From: an uncultured Archangium sp.
GTDB lineage: Bacteria > Myxococcota > Myxococcia > Myxococcales > Myxococcaceae
NCBI GenBank assembly: GCA_946479335.1
Contig: CAMLFP010000003.1
Span: 1 to 52,124, forward strand
Direction of reading: 5' to 3'
DNA length: 52,124 nucleotides
A model generated the notes under the pieces. It made no database searches. It saw only the letters and a program-made list of their open reading frames with translations, and was not told the origin of the DNA. Shown piece after piece: positions 8,872 to 19,035 of this stretch. Position numbers and translations under genes: made by a program. Positions within the stretch are counted from its first letter, which is position 1; every line of letters begins with the position of its first letter.

Positions 8872-10007
8872 ATTCTCCGAAGTGGATGACGCTGCTGGCG
8901 CTCGTGGCGCTGACGGGCTGCAAGACCCAGAAGCTGGGCAACTCCAGCGGCTGCCAGGAAGACAAAGACTGCGGCTCGCCGTCGTCGGCGTACCGCTGCG
9001 AGGCGCAGACCGGCGTCTGTTACTGCCGCACCGACGTCGCGTGCCCGGGCTCGCAGTTCTGCAACGGCCTCGGCTTCTGTCAGGACCGCGCCGGCTGCCA
9101 GACCAACCTCGACTGCAACGACAACACCACCTACTGCGACACCGCGAGCGGGCAGTGCATCCCCATCGGGCGTTGCTCCTCTGACCTGCAGTGTAACCTG
9201 GGGCAGGTCTGCAACCTGACGACCTCGACCTGCGTCACCGGCTGTCACACCAACGGCGACTGCCCGGGCACCAGCTGCCGGTGTGGCAACGCCGCGTGCG
9301 CGTGCAGCGGCACCACCGCCGAGGAGCTCGCGCGCTGTGACATCGGCGTGTGCGACCAGAACTTCTGCGCCGACCAGAGCTTCTGCAAGTTCGGCGAGTC
9401 GTGCGGCGTGGCGCCCGACGCGGGCACGTACGCGATGTGTTTCTCCGACTACGACCCCGACTACCGGCCGTACTGCGACAACTGCACGTTCGGCGGCGGC
9501 ACGTCGGTGTGCGGCACGGGGCCGAACTTCTGCCTCATCGACACGCGCAACCCGGGCAACAACTACTGCGGCACCGACTGCAGCTCCGGGCAGAGCTGCC
9601 CGCGCGGGTATGCGTGTCAGGACGTCATCGTGGTGCTGACGCAGTGGGCGTGCACGCGCACCAACCCGACGTGCCCGGCCAACCCCGCGGTGCCGTGCGG
9701 CCCCGACGCCGGCTGCCCGCGCGGAGGCACCTGCGTCACCCAGCCCGGCTTCGATACCGGCTCGTGCGCGCCGGCGTGCGACGTGGCCGAAGGTGACGAG
9801 GAGGGCTTCTGCAGCTGCCTCGTCGACAACGACTGCGCGCAAGACTCGTGCAGCGGCGGGCGGTGCACCGTGAGCCAGCGGCTGTGCGTGAATGACGACG
9901 ACTGCCGCGCGATTCACTGCGTCGACTACGAGAACGCGGGCGGGTGTCTCATCGGTCAGAACTGCGCGCCGTCAGACGGCCTCTCGTGCAACGACGTGCG
10001 CCCGTAG
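8868..10007 (+). CDS. Cys-rich lipoprotein, last gene of the surface-lipoprotein operon
   Basis: The 379-residue product has a signal peptide with lipobox ALTGC (Cys18). The rest is almost wholly Cys-rich repeats spaced like CQEDKDCGS, CQTNLDCND and CSSDLQCNLGQVC, ending with CNDVRP. Such repeats form small disulphide-bonded modules on secreted proteins of this phylum; no enzyme motif is seen. It resembles the N-terminal half of the protein at 4259-5761, so the two may be paralogous modules. Its ATG overlaps the stop of the IPT/TIG gene. Codon use changes sharply just after it, marking the end of the operon. Confidence 0.87.
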   Translation: MNSPKWMTLLALVALTGCKTQKLGNSSGCQEDKDCGSPSSAYRCEAQTGVCYCRTDVACPGSQFCNGLGFCQDRAGCQTNLDCNDNTTYCDTASGQCIPIGRCSSDLQCNLGQVCNLTTSTCVTGCHTNGDCPGTSCRCGNAACACSGTTAEELARCDIGVCDQNFCADQSFCKFGESCGVAPDAGTYAMCFSDYDPDYRPYCDNCTFGGGTSVCGTGPNFCLIDTRNPGNNYCGTDCSSGQSCPRGYACQDVIVVLTQWACTRTNPTCPANPAVPCGPDAGCPRGGTCVTQPGFDTGSCAPACDVAEGDEEGFCSCLVDNDCAQDSCSGGRCTVSQRLCVNDDDCRAIHCVDYENAGGCLIGQNCAPSDGLSCNDVRP

Positions 10008-10061
10008 CCGTACGTCAGGACGCGTCGGACGAAGCGTCACGGCTCCAACGAGGTGCATTGC

Positions 10062-10697
10062 ATGAGCGCTGAACGAGCAAAGCAACGGTGGCGTGTACTG
10101 GCGCAAGACGGTGCGACGCGCGTCGAACTCGAAGACCGTGGGGTTTTTGACGAACTCGTCATCGATGACTGGCTCCATCTGGAACAGATGGAGGAGCGCG
10201 TTTGGTGGATGCGACTCGGGGATGCGCGAATCGTCGTTTCGCTTGAGCAAGGCATTACCCGCGTCGATGTCGAGCGGGGCGCTTACGAAGACATCACCGG
10301 GGCGACGACCGGGTACAACCGCACGGCGCGCGAAGCCAGCGAGCTTGGCGTTTTTCTCGTCGACCCGAAGCTTCGGCCCTCATGGCTCGAATACCCGCGA
10401 GCCTACCGTCGCTTGATTGACCAAGGCTTGCTGCACCCGGTTCCGTGGCATCTCATGGAGGCAGGACAAGCGCTCCGCCAAGCGAATGGGCTTGCGCTGC
10501 GCTTCCCGGCGCGAGAGCTCTTTCCGTTCGCGTTTAGGCAGGACAACGATGATGTCGCCTGTTGGGCGCACGGGCACGGCGAGCGAGTGTTCGTCGTTCA
10601 CGACTTCGCTACTTCAGGGGTTGAGAACGAAGCGGAGTTCGTGGATGTGTGGGCCTGGTTTCGCGCAGCGATTGATGAAACCGTGGCTTGGGACTGA
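10062..10697 (+). CDS. SMI1/KNR4 (SUKH) family protein with N-terminal extension
   Basis: The C-terminal half (about residues 110-211) matches the SUKH fold: LFPFAFRQDNDDVACW followed by VFVVHDFATSGVE and a terminal VWAWFRAAIDE helix. SUKH proteins are best known as immunity proteins against bacterial polymorphic toxins, but many have no known partner. The first 105 residues are not recognised. ATG at 10062 is chosen over GTG 10053 because GAGGTG ends six bases before it. The gene uses many A/T-ending codons (GAA, CAA, GTT, CGA), unlike its neighbours, which suggests horizontal acquisition. A second SUKH gene follows 19 bases downstream. No toxin gene is visible nearby. Confidence 0.75.
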   Translation: MSAERAKQRWRVLAQDGATRVELEDRGVFDELVIDDWLHLEQMEERVWWMRLGDARIVVSLEQGITRVDVERGAYEDITGATTGYNRTAREASELGVFLVDPKLRPSWLEYPRAYRRLIDQGLLHPVPWHLMEAGQALRQANGLALRFPARELFPFAFRQDNDDVACWAHGHGERVFVVHDFATSGVENEAEFVDVWAWFRAAIDETVAWD

Positions 10698-10716
10698 CTG
10701 CGAGGCCGAGCAAGCG

Positions 10717-11124
10717 ATGATTCCGAAAGCGTTGCTGCCGTGCAGAGTCAAGAAGGCTGCTTCTCGCGCGGCATTGGCCCGCGCCGAGAAGCAGCTCAAG
10801 TTCGAACGCCCCGATGACTACAAGGAGGCGCTGCTCGAGAGCGATGGCTTCGAGGGATTCATCGGTGACGGTGACTACGTACAGTTATGGCCAGCCGCCA
10901 GGCTGGCGAGCCTCAATCGCGCGTACGACGCGCGTTCGATCGTGCCTGACGGTGTGCTCCTGGGCTCCAACGGGGGCGGCGAGGGCTACTGGCTTCGCAA
11001 GAAGCGCGGTCGCCTCGAGTACGTGTTGATTCCATTCAGCGGTGGGGAGGAAGCCGACGCCATCGAGCTGGGCACGACCTTCTCAGGCTTCATCAAAAAG
11101 CTCGGTGTCGGCGCGTTTCCATGA
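10717..11124 (+). CDS. SMI1/KNR4 (SUKH-1-like) family protein
   Basis: This 135-residue protein is the length of a single SUKH domain. Characteristic parts are the early PDDYKEALLESDGFEGFIG, a middle LWPAARLASLNRAY, the GVLLGSNGGGEGYWL loop and YVLIPFSGGEEADAIELGTTFSGFI at the end. Its function would be immunity to a nuclease or other toxin if it belongs to a toxin system; the sequence alone does not tell. ATG at 10717 gives the natural domain start; the open frame reaches further upstream only by overlapping the previous gene. Codon use is relaxed here too, with a TTA codon near 10884. It probably forms a two-gene unit with the upstream SUKH gene. Confidence 0.82.
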   Translation: MIPKALLPCRVKKAASRAALARAEKQLKFERPDDYKEALLESDGFEGFIGDGDYVQLWPAARLASLNRAYDARSIVPDGVLLGSNGGGEGYWLRKKRGRLEYVLIPFSGGEEADAIELGTTFSGFIKKLGVGAFP

Positions 11125-11211
11125 AGCTGGCCGGTGAGTTTTTTGACGAGGCGCCCAACACGGGTTGGATCACGGCTGTAGCAGCCTGATTCACCCGCGA
11201 AGGAGCACCCC

Positions 11212-11388
11212 ATGGAACCGAAGCGCACTGAAGAGAACACCGACCGCCGTCAGACCACCGACGGCTCCATCTGGGCCGAGGTCGTCGCGCAGAACGCCTG
11301 GCGCCCGCAGGACAAGCCCCGCTTCCAGACCGACGGGTGGCTCCGTCAGCACGGGTACCTGCCCGACCGCCGCGGTTCGGCGAAGTAA
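11212..11388 (+). CDS. Small hydrophilic protein of 58 residues, unknown function
   Basis: A short open frame begins ATG GAA CCG and ends TAA, giving a polar, Trp- and Arg-rich protein (MEPKRTEENTDRRQ at the front; WLRQHGYLPDRRGSAK at the end). It has no signal peptide or membrane segment. A strong Shine-Dalgarno sequence AAGGAG ends six bases before the ATG, which makes translation likely. Codon use is GC-rich like the bulk of the window and unlike the two SUKH genes before it. A hairpin repeat follows immediately. I do not recognise the family. Confidence 0.72.
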   Translation: MEPKRTEENTDRRQTTDGSIWAEVVAQNAWRPQDKPRFQTDGWLRQHGYLPDRRGSAK

Positions 11389-11398
11389 GGGCGCGCGG

Positions 11399-11434
11399 CC
11401 CTCACCCCGACCCTCTCCCGCAGGCGGGAGAGGG
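11399..11434 (+). repeat. Dispersed hairpin repeat, copy 2 (intergenic; may act as terminator)
   Basis: CCCTCACCCC (11399-11408) precedes a perfect ten-base stem, CCCTCTCCCG (11411-11420) and CGGGAGAGGG (11425-11434), with loop CAGG. It is the same family as the copy at 4276-4319. It lies between converging genes, so it could terminate both, although there is no long T run. Confidence 0.75.
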
Positions 11435-11448
11435 GGTTGGTTCGAGAC

Positions 11449-13056
11449 TCAGCGAATGCCGAGCTTCGAGCTGAGCGTCTCGATGGTCTTCCCCGTCTTC
11501 TGCGAGAGCTCCGCTTCCTTCAGGCGCTCGTAGAGGCGGCGACGCTCCGGGTTCTTCGAGATCTCCTTCGCGTACGACTTGTCCAACTCGTACACGGCGT
11601 CGAGGTACTCGCCGTAGAGACGCTGCAGGTCCTTGTTCTTCTGCAGCAGCACCGGGTTGTTCTCGAACGTCTTCTCCACCGCGTCACGGTGCCGCGCGAA
11701 GACCGCGTAGTCGCCCGTCGCGGGCACGCTGGTGTCGACCGGCGTCTTCTCCACCGGCGGCGGAGGCGTGTTCGTCGGCTTCTCGTCATTCTTCGCCACC
11801 GGCTCCGGCTTCTCGGGCGGCGGGTCGTTCTTTTCGGGCGCGGGCTTCGCGTCGTCGGCCTTCGCCACCGGCTTCTTCGGCGTCGGCTTCTCGTCGTCGG
11901 GCTTCTCGTCACCGTCGTCGGCGGAGGCGTCATCCACCGCCGGCGCGTCGGCCATCGTCGGCGCCTTCGGAGCACCCAGCGCGCGGATCTGCGCGAGCGT
12001 CCCCGTCACCAGGCCCGCCGCCGCGCCGAGCACCGACAGCGCGCCGAGAATCAGCAGCACCGTCTTCACCCACTTCACGACCTTGAAGAACTCGAACCAC
12101 TTGATGGTGACGTAGAGGCTCACCAGCGACGCGGCCACCGAGAGCAGCGGGCCCAGCAGCGAGATGAAGGGCACCGGCAGCGACGCCAGAATCACGCCTA
12201 GCGCGTTCGGCACCGCCAGCAGGATGCTCAGCGTCATCGTCTGCAGGAAGTAGTTGGAGCGCGAGCGCGCGTCAGACTCGCCCTTCAGCTTGGTGATGAT
12301 CCACGACAGCACCGGGTGGAAGATGAAGCCCGTCACCACCGCGCCGATGACCGCGCTGATGGCCGGCACGATGGGGAGGAACAACATCAGCTGAAACGAG
12401 TGCGCCGGCCCGATGAGCGCGGCGATGCCCGCGGCCCACGCACCGAGCAGCGACGTCGCCAGCAGCGCCGGGAGCGCGTAGCCGATGAGCCCGGTGCGCC
12501 CGAGCGGCTCGTTGGGCAGCTCCTCGATGGTGGTGCGCACCGTGCCCATCGGGTTGAAGAGCATCTTCGGCACGTTCACCAGGTAGTACGCGAGGCCCTT
12601 GGGCACGCCGACGAAGAGCGCGCCGATGCCGCCGGCCGCTTCCTCTTCACCGCCCGCTTCGCCGCCGTCTTGCTCGGCGATCGACTGCGTGCGCTTCGGA
12701 GGCCCGCCGGTCGACGCCTGCGTCTTCGCGTTCGACGGCGGGTTCGGCTTCTTCGCGGGCGCGCCGGCCGGTTGCTCCAGCTCGACGACCTCGAACTCCG
12801 CGGCCTGGCCGATGGGGAAGGTCGAGCCTTCGGAGAGCTTCATCGGCTTCACCGGCGCCGAGCCCTTGGGAACGTAGAGCGTCTCCATCACCCACGCGCC
12901 GTTGCTCACCAGCACGCGCGCCTGCTTGCGCGAGATGGTGTTGTCGCCCTCGACCTGGATGTCGGCGTCGCCGCCCACGCGCCCGATGAGGATGCCCTCC
13001 GGCGGCACCTCGTATTCTTCGTTCGTCGACAGGTCCCTCAAGATCAGCCGTGCCAT
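11449..13056 (-). CDS. FHA-domain, Yip1-like integral membrane protein
   Basis: Residues 5-92 form a forkhead-associated phosphothreonine-binding domain: ILIGRVGGDADI, then NTISRKQARV, with the conserved GR, S and R. A linker leads to a membrane region (about 185-385) with several hydrophobic helices resembling the Yip1 domain (LLATSLLGAWAAG, LSILLAVPNALGVILASL). A Pro/Lys/Asp-rich linker and a charged helical tail (about 475-535) end the protein. FHA domains read Ser/Thr phosphorylation, so a membrane kinase such as the one at 27.6 kb is a plausible but unproven writer. ATG 13056 is used because MARLILRDLS starts the FHA fold. It lies 19 bases downstream of the amidase gene, probably co-transcribed. 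Confidence 0.86.
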   Translation of the reverse strand: MARLILRDLSTNEEYEVPPEGILIGRVGGDADIQVEGDNTISRKQARVLVSNGAWVMETLYVPKGSAPVKPMKLSEGSTFPIGQAAEFEVVELEQPAGAPAKKPNPPSNAKTQASTGGPPKRTQSIAEQDGGEAGGEEEAAGGIGALFVGVPKGLAYYLVNVPKMLFNPMGTVRTTIEELPNEPLGRTGLIGYALPALLATSLLGAWAAGIAALIGPAHSFQLMLFLPIVPAISAVIGAVVTGFIFHPVLSWIITKLKGESDARSRSNYFLQTMTLSILLAVPNALGVILASLPVPFISLLGPLLSVAASLVSLYVTIKWFEFFKVVKWVKTVLLILGALSVLGAAAGLVTGTLAQIRALGAPKAPTMADAPAVDDASADDGDEKPDDEKPTPKKPVAKADDAKPAPEKNDPPPEKPEPVAKNDEKPTNTPPPPVEKTPVDTSVPATGDYAVFARHRDAVEKTFENNPVLLQKNKDLQRLYGEYLDAVYELDKSYAKEISKNPERRRLYERLKEAELSQKTGKTIETLSSKLGIR

Positions 13057-13075
13057 GTTTTGTATCGCTCCAGTT

Positions 13076-14737
13076 TCAAGACAACGAACGCGCGTGCTCC
13101 GCGGGAATGCGGACCTCGACTTCGCGCTCAATCACGCGGCCGAGCCGCAGCAGGAAAGCCTCTTCATACGGGCGCCCCATCAGATGCACGCCCACGGGCA
13201 GACCGTTCCGATCGAAGCCGGCGGGCACCGTCAGCGCGGGGAAACCCGTCAGGTTCGCCACGCGGATGAAGCGCATCAGCGCGTCGACCACCGGGAGGTT
13301 CGATTCACCGTCGGGCAGCGCGCTCTCGGGGATGGCGGGCGCGGTGATGGCCGTGGTCGGCGTCACCACCGCGTCGCAGCCGGTCATCAGCGCAAGCCAG
13401 TCGCGCGTCATCGCGTGCCGGTGCCGCAGCGCGTGCACGTAGTCGACGCCGCGGAAGTGCTGCCCGATGGCGAGGTTGGTGCGCGAGTCGAGCCCGAAGC
13501 GCGTCGAGTCGAGCGCGAGCTGCTCCCGCATCGCCTGCGCCATCTCGCTCAAGATGATGCACGAGTGCGTCCACAGCACGGTGTTCAGGTCGGGGCCGTC
13601 GATTTCCACCACCGTCGCGCCCGCGCGCGTGAGCGAGTCGAGCGCCGCCTTCGACTTCGCCACCACGTCGGCGTCGGCGTCTTCGAACCACGCGCGGCAC
13701 ACGCCGAGGCGCACGCCATGGAGCGCTCCATCTCCCAACCCATCGAGGTGCGGCGCGGGCTGCAGCTTCGAGATGACGTCGTGGTCGTCAGCGCCCGCGA
13801 GCACCGCGTACATCGCAGCGACGTCGTCGACGGTGAGGCCCATCGGCCCGACGTGGCCCACGTTCCAGCAGAGCGGCGGCACGCCCGTCTCGGGGATGCG
13901 CCCCCAGGTCGCCTTCAACCCGACGATGCCGCACAGCGCCGCGGGGATGCGGATGCTCCCGCCGCCGTCGGCGCCGATGCTCAACGGTGAGAGGCCCGCC
14001 GCGACCACCGCGCCCGACGCCGACGAGCTGCCGCCGGTGATGTGGTGCCGGTTCCACGGGTTGCGCGCGGCGCCGTGCCACGGGTTGAGGCCGATCGGGT
14101 TGATGCCGATCTCATTCATGTTGGCCTTGCCGATGATGATGGCGCCCGCGGCCTTCAAGCGCGCGGCCACCGTGGAGTCGCTCTTCGCGACGTCGTGGCG
14201 GAAGCGCGTGCCCAGCGTGGTGACGAAGCCGGCGAGGTCGACCTCGTCTTTGAGCACCACCGGCACGCCGTCCAACACGCTCAGCGGCTTGCCTTCGCGG
14301 TGCCGCTTCGACGAGGCCTCGGCCGTGGCCACCACCTCGTCGGGCTTGCGCGAGATGAAGAGGCCCAGCCGCTCGTCGCGCCCGTCGAGGCGCTCGATGT
14401 TCTCGTGCACGCGGCGCACCACCGCCACCGGGTCGGCGCCGTCGCGGTAGGCCTTCACGAAGGCGCTCACCGTCTCGCGAGACGAAGGCGGCGACAGCGC
14501 GCTGGCGGCCTGCTCCACCGCGGAGGGGATGTTCGCCGGCGCGGCCGGGTGCGGCAGCGGCAACTGCAGCGGCGGGGCGTCTCCGGGCGAGGCGGTGCGC
14601 CACGCGTCGATGCCGCTGTCCTTCACGAGCTTGTCGAGCAGCATCGGGCCGGCGCGGCTCTCGAGCGCGCTCACGAAGGCCTTCAGCGCGAGCCCGGAGA
14701 CCTTCGGCGCTTTGACGTCATCTCGTCGGTAACCCAT
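13076..14737 (-). CDS. Amidase signature family hydrolase
   Basis: This 553-residue protein has the amidase signature: VLKDEVD with Lys163, GGSSSASG with the cis-Ser at 237, and GADGGGSIRIPAA with the nucleophile Ser261. The 24-residue spacing between the two serines matches the Ser-Ser-Lys triad of this family. It hydrolyses a carboxamide bond; the substrate cannot be deduced, and a GatA role is unlikely because no gatB or gatC is near and the N-terminal extension of about 80 residues is not GatA-like. No signal peptide is seen, so it should be cytoplasmic. It is the first gene of a likely operon with the FHA-Yip1 gene. Confidence 0.9.
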   Translation of the reverse strand: MGYRRDDVKAPKVSGLALKAFVSALESRAGPMLLDKLVKDSGIDAWRTASPGDAPPLQLPLPHPAAPANIPSAVEQAASALSPPSSRETVSAFVKAYRDGADPVAVVRRVHENIERLDGRDERLGLFISRKPDEVVATAEASSKRHREGKPLSVLDGVPVVLKDEVDLAGFVTTLGTRFRHDVAKSDSTVAARLKAAGAIIIGKANMNEIGINPIGLNPWHGAARNPWNRHHITGGSSSASGAVVAAGLSPLSIGADGGGSIRIPAALCGIVGLKATWGRIPETGVPPLCWNVGHVGPMGLTVDDVAAMYAVLAGADDHDVISKLQPAPHLDGLGDGALHGVRLGVCRAWFEDADADVVAKSKAALDSLTRAGATVVEIDGPDLNTVLWTHSCIILSEMAQAMREQLALDSTRFGLDSRTNLAIGQHFRGVDYVHALRHRHAMTRDWLALMTGCDAVVTPTTAITAPAIPESALPDGESNLPVVDALMRFIRVANLTGFPALTVPAGFDRNGLPVGVHLMGRPYEEAFLLRLGRVIEREVEVRIPAEHARSLS

Positions 14738-14796
14738 GAGGGTGCGGAACCTACCCGCGGTTGAATTTTTTCCGAGTGCCGAATGTCAGAGCCCGC

Positions 14797-15363
14797 ATGA
14801 AAACCACACTCCTTGGACTCAGTCTGGCGGTGGTGTTGGGCGCCGGGGTCGCGGGCGCGCAGCCGTACTTCACCGTTCGTCCGCAGCTGCCGCCGCAGGG
14901 CTACAGCTACAGCATGGGCAGCTACCAGCTGCAGAACGTGCAGGAGTGGGTGCCCGGCGGTACGCAGCAGCAGTGGGTCAACGGCGTGTGCTCTGACGGG
15001 TACCCGTACGGCTACGACAACAACGGCGCCGGGTGCACCGCCGGCGGCTACCAGATGGTGTCGACGCCCGGGTACTACACCACGGTGCAGCGCTGGGTGT
15101 GGGTGCCCATGCCGCGCGTGCGTGTGCCTCCGGTGCGCGTGGTCGTGAACCCGTACCCGGCGTATGGCTACGGTTACGGCTACGGGTACGGTCACCGCGG
15201 TGGGAACTACGGGTACTCCCACGGCGCGTACGGCGGGAATTACGGCGGGAACTACGGCCGCTCCCCCGGCGGTCACTACGGCGGCCGCGGCGGCGGGAAC
15301 TTTGGCGGCGGGCACGGCGCGAACCCGGTGGGGCACGGCGGCGGTGGTCACGGCCGTCACTGA
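14797..15363 (+). CDS. Secreted Gly/Tyr-rich protein
   Basis: A clear Sec signal peptide (KTTLLGLSLAVVLGAGVAGAQ) precedes a 165-residue mature protein. The middle holds repeated aromatic/Val stretches (WVPGG, YYTTVQRWVWVPMPRV) and two Cys. The last 60 residues are low-complexity Gly, Tyr, His and Asn (GYGYGYGYGHRGG, GGNYGGNYG). Such tails occur in surface or matrix proteins. ATG 14797 is chosen because the signal peptide begins there; the TTG 36 bases upstream adds an unlikely charged extension. It is divergent from the amidase gene and followed by a terminator-like hairpin. No enzyme motif; function unknown. Confidence 0.82.
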   Translation: MKTTLLGLSLAVVLGAGVAGAQPYFTVRPQLPPQGYSYSMGSYQLQNVQEWVPGGTQQQWVNGVCSDGYPYGYDNNGAGCTAGGYQMVSTPGYYTTVQRWVWVPMPRVRVPPVRVVVNPYPAYGYGYGYGYGHRGGNYGYSHGAYGGNYGGNYGRSPGGHYGGRGGGNFGGGHGANPVGHGGGGHGRH

Positions 15364-15389
15364 AGAAGCACAGCCAGAAGCCTCTCACG

Positions 15390-15420
15390 GCGCCCCGCTC
15401 TCGACTGTCGAGGCGGGGCG
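15390..15420 (+). terminator. Terminator-like hairpin after the Gly/Tyr-rich gene
   Basis: GCGCCCCGCTCTCGA pairs with TCGAGGCGGGGCG around the loop CTG, with one bulged T. Only a short T stretch follows, so efficiency is uncertain. Confidence 0.55.
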
Positions 15421-15538
15421 TCGGGCTTTGTGAAGAAGGGTGTCGCTCCTCACACGGCGCCGCGCTGCCACGTCTTGAAGACATGGCGTTTCACTTCGAG
15501 ACGGCAAGGGTGTTGAAGCGGAGCTCTGGAGGCGTTTC

Positions 15539-16693
15539 ATGACGCGCGGGTTGTTCATCGGACTGCTGGTGTTGGCGGGCTGCTCGGGGAAGCAGGCGAA
15601 GTCGGAGTACGTGACCAGCCAGGTGACCCGCGGCGACATCGTGGCCCGCGTCACCGCCAGCGGCACGCTCTCCGCGCTGGTGACGGTGCAGGTCGGCACG
15701 CAGGTGTCGGGGCGCATCCTCGAGCTCGACGCCGACTTCAACTCGCTGGTGAAGAAGGGCCAGGTGCTGGCGAAGCTCGACCCGCAGCTCATCCTCGCCA
15801 CCATCGAGCAGAGCTCCGCGAACGAGCGCGTGGCGTCGGCCAACGTCGAGAAGGCGAAGGCCACCGCGACGCAGGCCGAACGCGAGCTGAACCGCACGAA
15901 GGAGCTGGCGAAGAAGGAGTTCATCTCGCAGGCCGACCTCGACACCGCGCAATCGGCGTACGAGGTGGCGGTGGCGGGCGTGTCGGCGGCGAACGCGTCG
16001 CTGGCGCAGGCGCGCGCGGCGCTGAAGCAGGCCCGGCTGAACCTCGACTACACCACCATCACCTCGCCCATCGACGGCACGGTCATCAGCCGCGCGGTCG
16101 ACGTGGGCCAGACGGTGCAGGCCTCGATGCAGGCGCCGGTGCTCTTCACCATCGCGCAAGACCTCACGCGCATGCAGGTCGACACCAGCGTCGCCGAGGC
16201 CGACGTCGGCAAGCTCAAGGAGGGCAACGAGGCCACCTTCACGGTCGACGCGTTCCCCAACAAGCGCTTCGTGGGGAAGGTGCGGCAGATCCGCTACGCG
16301 GCGACGGTGGTGTCGAACGTCGTCACCTACGACGCGGTCATCGACGTCGACAACCCGGAGCTGCTGTTGCGCCCGGGTATGACGGCCAACGTCACCTTCG
16401 TCACCGCCGAGGCCCGCGACGTGCTCAAGCTCCCCAACGCGGCGCTGCGCTTCCGCCTCGAGGCCGCGGGGAAGATGGACGGCGTCGCCCCGCCCGCGCC
16501 CGGCACGCGCCTGGTGACGGTGCTGCGCGACAACAAGCCCACGCGCGTCGCGGTGACGACCGGCATCACCGACGGCAGCAGCACCGAGGTGGTGAGCGGG
16601 CTGGAGGTCAACGACGTGGTCATCACCGACAAGGCGGGCGCGAGCGGCGGGCAGGGCGGCGGGCGCCCTCCCGGCGTGGGCCGCATGTTCTGA
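15539..16693 (+). CDS. macA: MacA-like periplasmic adaptor lipoprotein
   Basis: A 384-residue membrane-fusion protein linking an inner-membrane ABC transporter to an outer-membrane channel. It has a lipobox VLAGC (Cys15), so it is lipid-anchored rather than carrying the usual single transmembrane segment. The half-motif VTASGTLSALVTVQVGTQVSG opens the lipoyl domain, a coiled coil follows (about 95-170), and LDYTTITSPIDGTVISR closes it. Beta-barrel and membrane-proximal parts then end in a Gly/Pro-rich tail. GGAGG six bases before the ATG sets the start. The ATPase gene starts nine bases after its stop. Confidence 0.9.
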   Translation: MTRGLFIGLLVLAGCSGKQAKSEYVTSQVTRGDIVARVTASGTLSALVTVQVGTQVSGRILELDADFNSLVKKGQVLAKLDPQLILATIEQSSANERVASANVEKAKATATQAERELNRTKELAKKEFISQADLDTAQSAYEVAVAGVSAANASLAQARAALKQARLNLDYTTITSPIDGTVISRAVDVGQTVQASMQAPVLFTIAQDLTRMQVDTSVAEADVGKLKEGNEATFTVDAFPNKRFVGKVRQIRYAATVVSNVVTYDAVIDVDNPELLLRPGMTANVTFVTAEARDVLKLPNAALRFRLEAAGKMDGVAPPAPGTRLVTVLRDNKPTRVAVTTGITDGSSTEVVSGLEVNDVVITDKAGASGGQGGGRPPGVGRMF

Positions 16694-16702
16694 GGGGCGG
16701 CC

Positions 16703-18621
<1,919 letters not shown>

Positions 18622-19008
18622 TCAGCGGGCCTTCGCCTTGTTGAGCGCGACCGCGGCCTTCACCAGCGCGGTCAGCGCCTTCACATTCACGGGGTCGCCC
18701 TCGTGGAAGTCGATGGCGCGGCGGGTGTTCCCCTCCAAGCTGGAGTTGAACAGCTTCGCGGGGTCTTTGAGCGACGCGCCCTTCGCAAAGGTCAGCTTCA
18801 CGGCCTTCTTGTAGCTCTCGCCGGTGCAGACGATGCCGGCGCACTCCCAGACGGGGGTGTTCCACTTCCACGTCTCCTCGACGCCGGGCACCGCCGTGAT
18901 GACCGCGCGGAGCTTCGCCAGCATCGGGCCGCGCCAGTCGGTCAGCTCGGCGATGCGGGCGTCGACCAGGGCTTGCGGGGTGTCACCTCTCGTAGGGCTC
19001 TTGTTCAT
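18622..19008 (-). CDS. DUF1801 family protein
   Basis: This 128-residue protein has the DUF1801 pattern: an early LVDARIAELTDWRGPMLAKLRAVI helix pair (shortened here in meaning: it precedes the core), PGVEETWKWNTPVWECAG in the core, and AVKLTFAKGASLKDPAKLFN later. The family shares a fold with frataxin-like and YdhG proteins, and its role is not settled. ATG 19008 fits best; a longer start would pass through a TATACC that is probably its promoter (9 bases upstream). Its stop abuts the stop of the permease gene on the other strand. Confidence 0.8.
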   Translation of the reverse strand: MNKSPTRGDTPQALVDARIAELTDWRGPMLAKLRAVITAVPGVEETWKWNTPVWECAGIVCTGESYKKAVKLTFAKGASLKDPAKLFNSSLEGNTRRAIDFHEGDPVNVKALTALVKAAVALNKAKAR

Positions 19009-19017
19009 GCGCGGCAG

Positions 19018-19025
19018 GGTATACA
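19018..19025. promoter_or_regulatory. Shared divergent -10 element
   Basis: GGTATACA serves both directions: TATACC (minus, 19018-19023) ends nine bases before ATG 19008, and TATACA (plus, 19020-19025) ends ten bases before GTG 19036. Neither gene has a Shine-Dalgarno sequence; both transcripts could be leaderless. No clear -35 boxes. Confidence 0.5.
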
Positions 19026-19035
19026 CTCGCGCACG

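Noticed and set aside
11439..11452. GGTTCGAGACTC resembles a tRNA T-arm.
   Set aside because: No acceptor stem, anticodon arm or D-arm fits around it.
18703..19035. N-terminal extension of the first sensor kinase.
   Set aside because: It overlaps the DUF1801 gene on the other strand and lies before the shared promoter element; GTG 19036 is a better start.
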